Positions 37,241 through 44,918 of a stretch of DNA of 64,000 nucleotides are shown one piece after another. The stretch lies in assembly GCA_016934675.1 (NCBI GenBank), contig JAFGSJ010000051.1, positions 139,387-203,386 of the forward strand, in the 5' to 3' direction. This stretch comes from a bacterium (GTDB lineage Bacteria; CSSED10-310; JAFGSJ01). Position 1 is the first letter of the stretch. The number at the start of each line of letters is the position of its first letter. A model generated the notes under the pieces. It saw nothing but the letters and a program-made list of their open reading frames with translations, was not told where the DNA came from and made no database searches. The position numbers and the translations under genes were made by a program.

Positions 37241-39406
37241 CTATACCTCCTTACCTTGTAAATTCTGCAATTGATTGAAACCGTGTTCCAAAGTGGAAAG
37301 TTCATCGAGTACTTCATCAATCAAGGCATTCTCCTCGATTTTCAAACCGGCATCATACGTTACGATCTCGCTCAGAATGGTATTGATTTTGGGGACCATT
37401 TTATTCAGGCTGTTCAAAATGTCGAGTAACGTGTTATAGTGTCCGGTCAACCTTTCGGCGCGTTGACAGTATTCGAGTCGCTGTTGTTGTACAGCTTCGA
37501 GTTTCTGTTTCAACTCTGCCCGCTGTGCTGACGGCCAATCTTCCTTTAGCTTCTGCTCGAAATGCACAACCTGCCGGATGATCTCATTTTCCTTGTTCAG
37601 ATCAAAGTCCTTTTCCAGAAGAAGAAGGGCCTGGACATTCAAACCGGCTTGAAAAACCAATTGATCGATCGAGCGGATAATGTCGGCAAAAAGATTCTGC
37701 GTCTGGGTACTTTGACTCATAATCTTTATGAGTTTAAAGGCCTGGAAAAGCAGTGACTCATAAACCGACCTGAGAAATTCGTGCGGACGCGTCAAAATCG
37801 TTGTTTTCTTGGCCTCATCATAGACCTGACTCGAAAAAAATCCGGGGAGTTTTTTCAGAGACAACGGGATCGTGGGCAAATGCAACCCGCTGAAATTTCG
37901 ATAGATCAGAAATGCTGTCAAGACCAGAAAGGGGACCGCCAGATAGCCATGAACAAAAAAACAGGCGCATGTCGTCACTCCGGATATGATCGGTAACAGC
38001 CACGAATTATAACGAAGTCGTTCTTCCGCCATCTCCACATTAATGGGATGGAGCTGGAAGCCATGAGCGGATAAGAGATCGATCAGTTCACCGGCCCGCT
38101 CAGGCTGGTCCCTGATCTGAATAACAAAAGGAAATTTGAAAGATGCTTTGGAATGAATACCTGACGGCGTCGCTAACCCAAGTTGTCGCAGTGTTTTGAA
38201 CAGTTGTTTCTTGTCCGCATTTCGGTCCGGATCAAGTACCAGAAGATGTGTCGCCTCAGTCCTACCCGTAAAAGGACTATCGAGCTGACAATTCGTGCAG
38301 AAAGGAAAACCGAAAGGTAAAGATTTGCCACAATGAAAGCAATTGTCTTCATGTCTCAGGTCAAGCTTGGCCTTCAATCTGGTTTTTAAATCTCGAAGCG
38401 AGACCAACGCCTTGGAACGCTTGGTATGGTCAGTATTAGCAATTGAGGATTGATCTAGGCCCCTGCCTGTATCCGTCGCCAAGACGGTGTATTCCTCGCA
38501 TTGAGGACATCGTCCCTGGAATTGGATGAGTCTTAAACAGCGGGGGCAAATTTCAGCTTTATGATGCAACACCGCCAAAACCTGGGCTGCATCATGAAAC
38601 CTCTGATCTGGATTTTTCTGGAGCATTTTGACACAGATCAAATCATCAGCTCTGGTTACGTCTTTGTTGCAATGAGAGGGTGGCTGCGGAATGACCCGAG
38701 CGTGTTCCAGGGCCAATTCCGAAGGTTCGGTGCTCTTGAAGGGCAAACGACCACAGAGCATCTGATAATAAATCACACCCAAGGCATAAATATCCACGGT
38801 TGGGGCCGGATCGAGCGGGTAAAGCTGCTCGGGAGCCATATAACGTGCGTCGAAAAGACCAGGATACCGGGAAATATCCTCGGGTGAGGTAAAACCAAAA
38901 TCGATGATTTTCAAGGAATCTTCGCTCTGAACAATTATATTACGAGGCTTCAGGTTCTCATGCACTAACTGCTGTCGATGGACAGCGTGTAAGCATGTGG
39001 CGATTCTGGTCAAATAATCGGCCGCTTTTTCAGACCCAAGGGCTCGATTACCCATAATATCTTCAAGATTGGTCCCCTCAACCAACTCCATCACCAGATA
39101 ATAAAGTCCTTTTTCCATGCTGAACGAATGGAGGCGGACCACGCTCGAGGAGTTAATCTTTCGGATACGTTTAATCTTCTCCCTGAAACGGTTAATCATT
39201 GCTGCCGATTGTGATAGATCAGACTGAAAAATCTTCAGTGCCAGTTTTTCATTCAGGTGCGTATCCATAGCCTGGTAAACAGTCCCGAGACGGCCCCTAC
39301 CAAGTAGTTTTATGATCTGGTAGTGCTGAGCAAAAATATCCCCGACTTTGAGTATTTCACCTGGTCCGGATTTCCCGTCCTGGCCTTCTTGTTCAAGTAT
39401 GGTCAT
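37241..39406 (-). CDS. Serine/threonine kinase-like protein with altered catalytic loop, zinc ribbons and membrane segment
   Basis: A 721-residue protein. The kinase domain (residues 29-285) has a glycine loop (LGRGRLGTV, 35-43), Lys58 (ALKIF), DFG (169-171) and APE (191-193). The catalytic loop reads VHENLKPRN, so the essential aspartate of HRD is Asn151. Two zinc-ribbon pairs follow: CPRC...CPQC and CFHC...CTNC. A regulatory-looking alpha/beta segment, two membrane helices near residue 480 and a long coiled coil to the C-terminus come last. The kinase is probably weak or inactive and may act as a scaffold. It is co-operonic with the aspartyl protease/PDZ protein. Confidence 0.88.
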   Translation of the reverse strand: MTILEQEGQDGKSGPGEILKVGDIFAQHYQIIKLLGRGRLGTVYQAMDTHLNEKLALKIFQSDLSQSAAMINRFREKIKRIRKINSSSVVRLHSFSMEKGLYYLVMELVEGTNLEDIMGNRALGSEKAADYLTRIATCLHAVHRQQLVHENLKPRNIIVQSEDSLKIIDFGFTSPEDISRYPGLFDARYMAPEQLYPLDPAPTVDIYALGVIYYQMLCGRLPFKSTEPSELALEHARVIPQPPSHCNKDVTRADDLICVKMLQKNPDQRFHDAAQVLAVLHHKAEICPRCLRLIQFQGRCPQCEEYTVLATDTGRGLDQSSIANTDHTKRSKALVSLRDLKTRLKAKLDLRHEDNCFHCGKSLPFGFPFCTNCQLDSPFTGRTEATHLLVLDPDRNADKKQLFKTLRQLGLATPSGIHSKASFKFPFVIQIRDQPERAGELIDLLSAHGFQLHPINVEMAEERLRYNSWLLPIISGVTTCACFFVHGYLAVPFLVLTAFLIYRNFSGLHLPTIPLSLKKLPGFFSSQVYDEAKKTTILTRPHEFLRSVYESLLFQAFKLIKIMSQSTQTQNLFADIIRSIDQLVFQAGLNVQALLLLEKDFDLNKENEIIRQVVHFEQKLKEDWPSAQRAELKQKLEAVQQQRLEYCQRAERLTGHYNTLLDILNSLNKMVPKINTILSEIVTYDAGLKIEENALIDEVLDELSTLEHGFNQLQNLQGKEV

Positions 39407-39485
39407 GGCAGTTTGTCCTCGAAATCGTAGAGTTGAAATTGAATGACTTCTCAGTGAAGGGGACGAAACTTCGCTTCATTCTGAC

Positions 39486-39514
39486 ACTATAGCAAATAGG
39501 ACATGATGAGACAA
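39486..39514 (-). promoter_or_regulatory. Promoter of the kinase-protease operon
   Basis: On the minus strand TTGTCT (39514-39509) precedes TATAGT (39491-39486) by 17 bases, with an extended TGC. The leader to the ATG at 39406 is about 73 bases. It is divergent from the RNA promoter at 39572. Confidence 0.65.
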
Positions 39515-39571
39515 TATCATTACTCCCAAAAACCACATTTCTTACAGAAAAGGCATTTCAGCACACAAAAC

Positions 39572-39600
39572 TTGACCTTTTTTCTTTTTTCCTCTATAGT
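39572..39600 (+). promoter_or_regulatory. Strong promoter of the structured RNA
   Basis: TTGACC (39572-39577) and TATAGT (39595-39600) are separated by exactly 17 bases, close to the sigma-70 consensus. No gene on the plus strand follows; the next gene is on the minus strand. The predicted start is near 39607. Confidence 0.7.
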
Positions 39601-39606
39601 AATAAT

Positions 39607-39841
39607 GATAGTTGATCCTGGATTTTCGTCAAATCCTGAAGTGAAAAGAGATCATATCCAGATCAATGGCCGTGAAGCTGATTTAACAGGGAAATCAACT
39701 TCGCGTGGGGAACACCCTGAGAAGGGAGGTGATCCTATTCGTAGTTACACAATGATAGGAGCCTCCGGTGAAGCTCGATAAAGCCAAGCTTCCTGGTCTC
39801 CTGAATATCTGGGCCGCATGCTTGTTCTGCGGCCCTCTTTT
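39607..39841 (+). ncRNA. Candidate structured non-coding RNA of about 235 bases
   Basis: The unit has a near-consensus promoter, a series of strong hairpins and an intrinsic terminator, yet no convincing gene. Hairpins: TTGATC/GATCAA plus TGGAT/ATCCA (about 39612-39668); GAAG-C-TGATTT with AAATCA-A-CTTC (39674-39702), extended by three more pairs; GGAGG/CCTCC with TCCTAT/ATAGGA (39725-39766); AAGCT/AGCTT (39771-39791); terminator stem (39811-39835). It matches none of the common RNAs whose cores I know (SRP, RNase P, tmRNA, common riboswitches). A 58-residue frame from ATG 39604 has no ribosome site, since the ATG lies at the transcript start. Function unknown; a trans-acting regulator is one option. 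Confidence 0.55.
39811..39841 (+). terminator. Intrinsic terminator of the structured RNA
   Basis: GGGCCGCA (39811-39818) pairs perfectly with TGCGGCCC (39828-39835) around a nine-base loop, followed by TCTTTT. It ends the plus-strand transcript from the promoter at 39572. Confidence 0.8.
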
Positions 39842-39899
39842 ATGTACCCCCTCGATCATGCGGAAAGCGACCTCGAAACTGAGCGGTATGAGGAAGGAT

Positions 39900-40760
39900 T
39901 TATAAGCGGACCAGAGTGATCTCGAAGAGAGCGGGCCACCACTTGCCGGTGACGAACAGCCTCTTATTGGTCGGGTCCCAGGCAATACCGTTGAGGACAT
40001 CAGACGTGCTCGAATGATCGACCGTATCGAGTAAACCGGCCAGGTCGACAATGCCTTGAACACGACCTGACGTCGGATCGATAATGACGATCTGATCGGT
40101 TAACCAGATATTGGCAAAAAGCTGACCATCGATGTATTCAAGCTCATTGAGTCTGTATTGGGGATGACCAGCCCGCATGACTTGAAGGCGATTGTTTATA
40201 TTGAAGGTTTCAGGATCACGGAAAGTGATATAACTCGAACCGTCGCTCATGATCAGGTCGATCCCGTTCTGACACAAACCCCAACCTTCACCTGAGTAAC
40301 TCAAATTTTGTATGGGACTGAAATCATCGAGATTATAGACGAAGCAGGTCTCCTCACGGTAGGTTAATTGAAAGAGTCGACCATCGAACAGTGTAATCCC
40401 TTCACCGAAATAGGACGAAGGCAGATGATAGATTTGCACGATCTCCCCGGTTTCGAGTGCTACTTTTCGCAGCGATGAAGAGCCATATAGGCCCGTTCCC
40501 TCATAAAGATAACCGTTATGATAGAACAGGCCCTGCGTATAGGCCTGTGAATCATGAGGATACGTGTGGACAATCGTATAAGTATACCAGGCGATAGTCG
40601 GGGTCGGGGTCGGAGTCAAAACGGGCGTTTGGGTCGGTGTCGCTGTGGCTGTCGGTGGCTCATCATCCGTGTCATCGTCGCTACAACTGGTCGAGAACAC
40701 GAGAGAGACGAACAACACAGCCAATATCAGACAATAGCCGCCCCATCGTTTGAATGCCAT
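39900..40760 (-). CDS. Glutaminyl-peptide cyclotransferase, lipoprotein
   Basis: A 286-residue lipoprotein (lipobox FSTSC) followed by an acidic DDDTDDE stretch and a Thr/Pro-rich linker. The catalytic part is a beta-propeller of the plant/bacterial glutamine cyclotransferase type: AYTQGLFYHNGYLYEGTGLYG, GEGITLFDGRLFQLTY, GEGWGLCQNG and LNELEYIDGQLFANIWL. It converts N-terminal glutamine of exported proteins to pyroglutamate. A TATAAT on the minus strand at 40812-40817 is a likely -10. The linker suggests it is held away from the membrane. Confidence 0.92.
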   Translation of the reverse strand: MAFKRWGGYCLILAVLFVSLVFSTSCSDDDTDDEPPTATATPTQTPVLTPTPTPTIAWYTYTIVHTYPHDSQAYTQGLFYHNGYLYEGTGLYGSSSLRKVALETGEIVQIYHLPSSYFGEGITLFDGRLFQLTYREETCFVYNLDDFSPIQNLSYSGEGWGLCQNGIDLIMSDGSSYITFRDPETFNINNRLQVMRAGHPQYRLNELEYIDGQLFANIWLTDQIVIIDPTSGRVQGIVDLAGLLDTVDHSSTSDVLNGIAWDPTNKRLFVTGKWWPALFEITLVRL

Positions 40761-40853
40761 ACCGCCTCACCTCAACCGAATATGATTCTATCTTGTGACC
40801 ATATTCTTCCGATTATAATCACTACTCTCTGCAAGAGTTACCCAGTTCTCGAT

Positions 40854-41960
40854 TTATATTATTTCGTCCCGGGCCAGAGGGCAAGCAAATTCCGGAACAG
40901 CTTCTTGCTGCTTCGTGCCCTCCTGGGGCTGCCGATAGAAGAATATTTCACCCTTATAATTCCGCAGCATGATCTCCTGGTCCGTAACACTGACTACATA
41001 TTCGGGCAGAATCGGTATCTTGCCTCCCCCTCCCGGAGCATCGATAACGAAGTATGGCACAGCCAGACCTGATGTCCAACCTCGCAGAGCCTTGATGATC
41101 TCGAGCCCCTTTTCGACCCGGGTCCTGAAATGTTCCGTCCCGAAAACCATGTCGGCCTGGTAAATATAATAAGGCCGTACGCGGGCTCGAACCAGCTTTT
41201 GCATCAGCTTCTTCATGACTTCAGGCGAATCGTTGACATCCTTGAGCAGTACCGTCTGATTTCCAAGCGGAATGCCCGCATCAGCCAGCTTGGCGAGAGC
41301 CTCGACCGCCTGGGGCGTCAACTCGTCAGGATGGTTAAAGTGCACATTTATATAAAGTGGATGGTATTTTTTGAGCATCCTGACCAGACTACTGGTTATC
41401 CGCTGTGGCAGAAAACAGGGGACCCGGCTGCCGATCCGGATAATTTCAACATGTTCGCACTGTCTGACCTGTTTGATAATGTTCTCCAATTTACTGTCTT
41501 CGAGTAGTAACGGATCACCACCCGATAGAATAACATCACGGATTTCGGGATGGGCCTTGATATATTCTATTCCACGCTGGATTTCCGAACTCTTGATTTT
41601 ATCGGAATCCCCGACTTTACGCTTCCGGGTGCAGAAACGGCAGTACGAAGCGCAGACATGCGAAATCAGAAACAGACAACGGTCCGGATAACGATGCACA
41701 ATGTTGGGCACCGGTGAATGGGTATCTTCAGCCAGAGGGTCCTGATAGAGGTAACTTTCATCGAGCTCCCGGACATCAGGCACGACCTGTCGGTAAAGTG
41801 GATCGCCTTTATGCTTGATCAACGATAAATAATATGGCGTTATCTGTACCGGAAACTGACTGACAATACGATCCATTTCTTCCCGTGGGATGTCAAACCT
41901 GGACGCTAGTTCAGCCGCGTCGGTCACACTTTTTCTTAATATTCTACGCCATTTTTCCAT
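40854..41960 (-). CDS. kamA: Lysine 2,3-aminomutase (KamA family radical SAM enzyme)
   Basis: A 368-residue enzyme that should turn L-lysine into beta-lysine with PLP and SAM. The cluster cysteines are 103, 107 and 110 (CASYCRFC). The PLP-site motif DAPGGGGK is present near residue 310. The two aspartates known to hold the lysine side-chain amino group are both kept (YIYQADM and VIDAPGGGGK), so lysine is the likely substrate rather than glutamate. It starts directly after the acetyltransferase stop, with AAGGAG eight bases upstream. It is the last gene of the four-gene operon. EpmB-type roles are less likely because no EF-P gene is near. Confidence 0.92.
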   Translation of the reverse strand: MEKWRRILRKSVTDAAELASRFDIPREEMDRIVSQFPVQITPYYLSLIKHKGDPLYRQVVPDVRELDESYLYQDPLAEDTHSPVPNIVHRYPDRCLFLISHVCASYCRFCTRKRKVGDSDKIKSSEIQRGIEYIKAHPEIRDVILSGGDPLLLEDSKLENIIKQVRQCEHVEIIRIGSRVPCFLPQRITSSLVRMLKKYHPLYINVHFNHPDELTPQAVEALAKLADAGIPLGNQTVLLKDVNDSPEVMKKLMQKLVRARVRPYYIYQADMVFGTEHFRTRVEKGLEIIKALRGWTSGLAVPYFVIDAPGGGGKIPILPEYVVSVTDQEIMLRNYKGEIFFYRQPQEGTKQQEAVPEFACPLARDEII

Positions 41961-42461
41961 TTACTGGGCTCCTTCTTCAACGTTTGAAAAATACTTGGTC
42001 AGAATCAAACGATCATCGCCCGGGCGGTAAAAATCCTTGATGCGGGCCGCTAGCTCATACGAATTGTTTAAATAAAATTGAACAGTGGGATCATATTTCG
42101 GCTGGGATGAGGTCTCGATGATGAGTAATCTCGCCCCCATATTGATCAAGGACCGCTCGACAAAATGTAACAACTGTCGCCCGATCCCCATCCGCTGCAC
42201 GGCAGGCGAAACCACGATCCAATACAGGTCAAAGGTCCCCTCGGCCGCCGGCGTCGGTCCGTAACAAACATAACCCGCCACCCCCGTCTTTTTACTCAGA
42301 GCAACATAGACATCGTAATCTTTCTGCTCCTTGTTGAATAAAAAAGTATCGATAAGTTCCATGGCTACGTCGATCTCGGCCACGGTAAACATGTCGGTCT
42401 GTTGAAGCATCTCAAAAAGAATACTTCGGTGTTCTGGTAACATCTTTGTTATGGTTATCAT
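41961..42461 (-). CDS. GNAT family N-acetyltransferase
   Basis: A 166-residue protein with the GNAT fold. The acetyl-CoA motif A is VSPAVQRMGIGRQLLHFVE (Q-x-x-G-x-G type), and the C-terminal part has NNSYELAARIKDFY. The start is ATG 42461, one base after the upstream gene's stop, with AGAGGGG five bases before it. It is shorter than AblB, the acetyl-beta-lysine enzyme, and lacks its extra domain. It lies between an ATP-grasp ligase and kamA, so its substrate is probably an intermediate of that pathway, perhaps a beta-lysine compound. Confidence 0.88.
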   Translation of the reverse strand: MITITKMLPEHRSILFEMLQQTDMFTVAEIDVAMELIDTFLFNKEQKDYDVYVALSKKTGVAGYVCYGPTPAAEGTFDLYWIVVSPAVQRMGIGRQLLHFVERSLINMGARLLIIETSSQPKYDPTVQFYLNNSYELAARIKDFYRPGDDRLILTKYFSNVEEGAQ

Positions 42462-42462
42462 G

Positions 42463-43464
42463 CTAGCCCCTCTGCGATGCCTGGTTGCAAATCTCTTCAA
42501 GAAATTCGGAATATTCGAAGTGTGCGGCGGTAATTGCCTTGGCAAAGCCCGCTTCACGTGAAATATCAGGGTTTGGATTATACTCGAGCACATATATTTT
42601 TCCCGCAGCATTGACGCGTAAATCGACCCGGCCATAATCGCGACCTCCCAGGATCGCATAGCTCCGCAAGGCGACTTCCACGATCCTGTCACGCAACGCT
42701 GCATCAACTTCAGCCGGACAGAACGACGGCGTCCGAGCATAAAGCGGATGGTCTGTAAGCCACTTGGCCTCATAACTCGTGATCCGCGCGACATCTTCAG
42801 CAAAACCGGAAAAGAGAATCTCGGAAACCGGTAAGGCACGCCCCGGCTGCGGGCCATATAGACTAACGTTGAACTCACGGCCCGGTATGTATTTCTCAAC
42901 AAGTGCCGCCTGTTTATATTTCCGGATGATATGTCCAACATTTTCTCGGAGATCAGCGAGACTCGAAACGACCGAATGCTGCGTAATTCCAAGAGATGCA
43001 TCTTCTGCCGAAGGCTTTGCGATCAGCGGAAAAGCGAGCGGACTCTCATCCGGCGGCTCGGAACAGACAAAATATTCAGGGGTTGCTATGCCGTTACTCT
43101 CCAGTAGCTGTTTGGTCAAGACCTTGTTTTGAGCCAGACCTAATGTAAGCGGAGTGTTTCCGGTATATGGTACTCCCAACAACTCCCATAAACCGGCCAG
43201 ATACATCTCGGATTGAGTATGTCCCTGATATCCCTCGCATAAATTGAAGATGAGATCGGGTTTGGACCGTTTCAAATCATGCAGCGCTTGCTCGATCGTC
43301 CTGACAGCCAGTCGCTCGACCATATGACCTAACGATTGCAACGCCGTACTGACATCGTCAGCTTCAACTTTGACGCCAGCTTCGGACAAGGAGTCAGGAT
43401 CGAGACTCTCTGCGTCTTCGAGCGGTTGATTATAGGCTACGATTATCCGGAAAGCTCTCGTCAT
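42463..43464 (-). CDS. D-Ala-D-Ala ligase-like ATP-grasp enzyme (second copy of the pair)
   Basis: A 333-residue ATP-grasp ligase. It has PDLIFNLCEGYQG, VPYTGNTPLTLGLAQNKVLTK, FPLIAKPSAEDASLGI and a metal-binding end, YGRVDLRVNAAGKIYVLEYNPNPD, all typical of the Ddl superfamily. The ATG at 43464 overlaps the upstream stop as ATGA. It is a diverged paralogue of the next gene upstream, and neither sits near cell-wall genes. It probably joins an amino acid or similar carboxylate to an amine rather than making D-Ala-D-Ala. Confidence 0.87.
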   Translation of the reverse strand: MTRAFRIIVAYNQPLEDAESLDPDSLSEAGVKVEADDVSTALQSLGHMVERLAVRTIEQALHDLKRSKPDLIFNLCEGYQGHTQSEMYLAGLWELLGVPYTGNTPLTLGLAQNKVLTKQLLESNGIATPEYFVCSEPPDESPLAFPLIAKPSAEDASLGITQHSVVSSLADLRENVGHIIRKYKQAALVEKYIPGREFNVSLYGPQPGRALPVSEILFSGFAEDVARITSYEAKWLTDHPLYARTPSFCPAEVDAALRDRIVEVALRSYAILGGRDYGRVDLRVNAAGKIYVLEYNPNPDISREAGFAKAITAAHFEYSEFLEEICNQASQRG

Positions 43465-44528
43465 GCCCGCCCCCCACATTCCAGCAAGCCGGTTCGCTTC
43501 ATGGCTATCTGAACAACATGTTCGAGCATGTCCGCATAACTATATCCAGCCGTCCGAGCGGCCTTGGGAAAACACGAATTATCCTCGGGCTTCGGCAGGA
43601 TGCCCGGCAAAGGATTCACTTCGAGAATATGTGGTTGACTGGCATGGTCCAACCGAACATCTATTCGTCCCCAGTCCCGGACTTGCAAAACAGCACAAGT
43701 CCGTAAAACCAACATCTCTATCTTTTGCCGTAATGCCTCGCTAATATCCGCAGGACACGAAAAAATCTGCAGGGGCTTTTCCGGCACATCCCACAACCAT
43801 TTGGCCTCATACGAATAAATCCCATTGGCCCCGGGTGGTAAATCATCAAAATTCATGCCGATTATCGGCAAAACCTCGGCTTCGGGACCATTTCCCCAAA
43901 CCGCAACGGTAAATTCCTGACCCGGCAGAAATTCCTCGATAATGACCGCTTGATCATAGGTGGTCAACATCTTGCCAATACTGACTCGAGCAGCCGCTTC
44001 CTGCTTGACCACCGAATCCTCGAAAATACCCTTGCTGCTGCCTTCACTAATCGGTTTGATGATGCCCGGATAAGGAAAATCACATAAGCGATCATCTTCA
44101 ACACTCGTTATAACATAAAAACGAGGCGTGGCTATCCCATGAAAACTCAATATCTCCTTGGCCCGGGCCTTGTTCAAACACAGGGCCAGCGTCAACGGGT
44201 CCGATCCGGAATACGCCAGACCCAAATGCTCACATATTGTCGGAACATATGACTCACGACTATCACCATACAACCCCTCGGCTATATTAAAAACCATATC
44301 AGGAGCTGCTTCGAGTAAATTCTGACCAACACGCTCATCAGCCTCCAGGCCGATCACCTCATGACCCTTACTGCTGAACGCCCCCAAAACCGTCTGAATC
44401 GTCTCAGGTGAATCACCCTCAGCAAAATAATCAGCCGGAAGCTCAACCACGCTACCGTACCGACACGCACGTCGCTCATATTCCCGACGCAACCCATCCT
44501 TGCTGCTGTAGGTAACCACCAGTTTCAT
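43461..44528 (-). CDS. D-Ala-D-Ala ligase-like ATP-grasp enzyme (first copy of the pair)
   Basis: A 355-residue ATP-grasp ligase. Landmarks: PDMVFNIAEGLYGDSRES, YSGSDPLTLALCLNKARAKE, YPGIIKPISEGSSKGI, IIEEFLPGQEFTVAV and WGRIDVRLDHASQPHILEVNPLPGI. The active-site Arg/Glu/Asn of the ATP-grasp fold are present. It is the first gene of the operon, with AAAGG eight bases before the ATG. Its upstream region carries three copies of an ATTTTGAGAAT motif. Substrate unknown; a role with beta-lysine is inferred only from kamA downstream. Confidence 0.87.
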   Translation of the reverse strand: MKLVVTYSSKDGLRREYERRACRYGSVVELPADYFAEGDSPETIQTVLGAFSSKGHEVIGLEADERVGQNLLEAAPDMVFNIAEGLYGDSRESYVPTICEHLGLAYSGSDPLTLALCLNKARAKEILSFHGIATPRFYVITSVEDDRLCDFPYPGIIKPISEGSSKGIFEDSVVKQEAAARVSIGKMLTTYDQAVIIEEFLPGQEFTVAVWGNGPEAEVLPIIGMNFDDLPPGANGIYSYEAKWLWDVPEKPLQIFSCPADISEALRQKIEMLVLRTCAVLQVRDWGRIDVRLDHASQPHILEVNPLPGILPKPEDNSCFPKAARTAGYSYADMLEHVVQIAMKRTGLLECGGRA

Positions 44529-44918
44529 CTGTGAACCTTTCTGATACTGTTGAAAACTGCCTGGACATAACCTTATCTACATTTTTTTCCTTTATTTCAA
44601 AAATCATGCCAATAGATTCAGCACGACCTAACTTGCTGAATTTAAAAAACTTCCGCTTAAACCTACCCCCACCGCATACCCCCCCGGCACAACATCTCTA
44701 TCATTTTGAGAATGTCAAGCCTGTATTCAAAGCATTGTCTCTTATTTTGAGAATCTCGCGACCCCGATTCTGGCATATTCTTTCAAAATGAGAAAAAAGC
44801 GCACAGTTACCCCCAATATGTTATGTTCGATGAAGGTAGTATCTACAAGATATAGTGTTGTAGTGCCGATAACCCTGTCTATTGGGGATACGCGAAACAG
44901 AAGAGTCAGACAATACGG
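44529..44918. other. Upstream region of the ATP-grasp/GNAT/kamA operon
   Basis: A 390-base stretch without a convincing gene, between the 3' end of the response regulator gene and the first ATP-grasp gene. It holds three ATTTTGAGAAT-type words and a perfect minus-strand TTGACA (44718-44713) that abuts the first word. The small plus-strand frame at 44531-44791 lacks a ribosome site and looks accidental. Confidence 0.5.
44703..44790. promoter_or_regulatory. Repeated ATTTTGAGAAT motif, candidate operator
   Basis: ATTTTGAGAAT occurs exactly at 44703-44713 and 44744-44754, 41 bases apart or about four helical turns. A looser copy in the opposite direction (ATTCTTTCAAAAT) lies at 44777-44789. The first copy touches a TTGACA box reading towards the ATP-grasp operon. 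Such spacing suits a dimeric regulator binding one face of the DNA. The regulator is unknown. Confidence 0.4.

Noticed and set aside
39604-39781. Small protein encoded in the structured RNA
   Set aside because: The ATG lies at or before the predicted transcript start with no ribosome site, and the strong hairpins fit an RNA better.
40854-42461. Classic ablA-ablB acetyl-beta-lysine operon
   Set aside because: The GNAT is too short for AblB and the two extra ligases are not part of that pathway; a relation remains possible.
41961-43001. Long version of the GNAT frame (346 residues)
   Set aside because: Its first half overlaps the ATP-grasp gene in another frame; only the part from 42461 has GNAT motifs and a ribosome site.
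44771-44785. Sigma-54-type -24/-12 promoter (TGGCATATTCTTTCA) near the ATP-grasp operon
   Set aside because: The GC of the -12 element is missing, the spacing is one base short, and it points away from the operon.
44531-44791. Plus-strand frame of 86 residues upstream of the ATP-grasp operon
   Set aside because: No ribosome site, low-complexity proline and leucine content, and it covers the promoter region of the operon.
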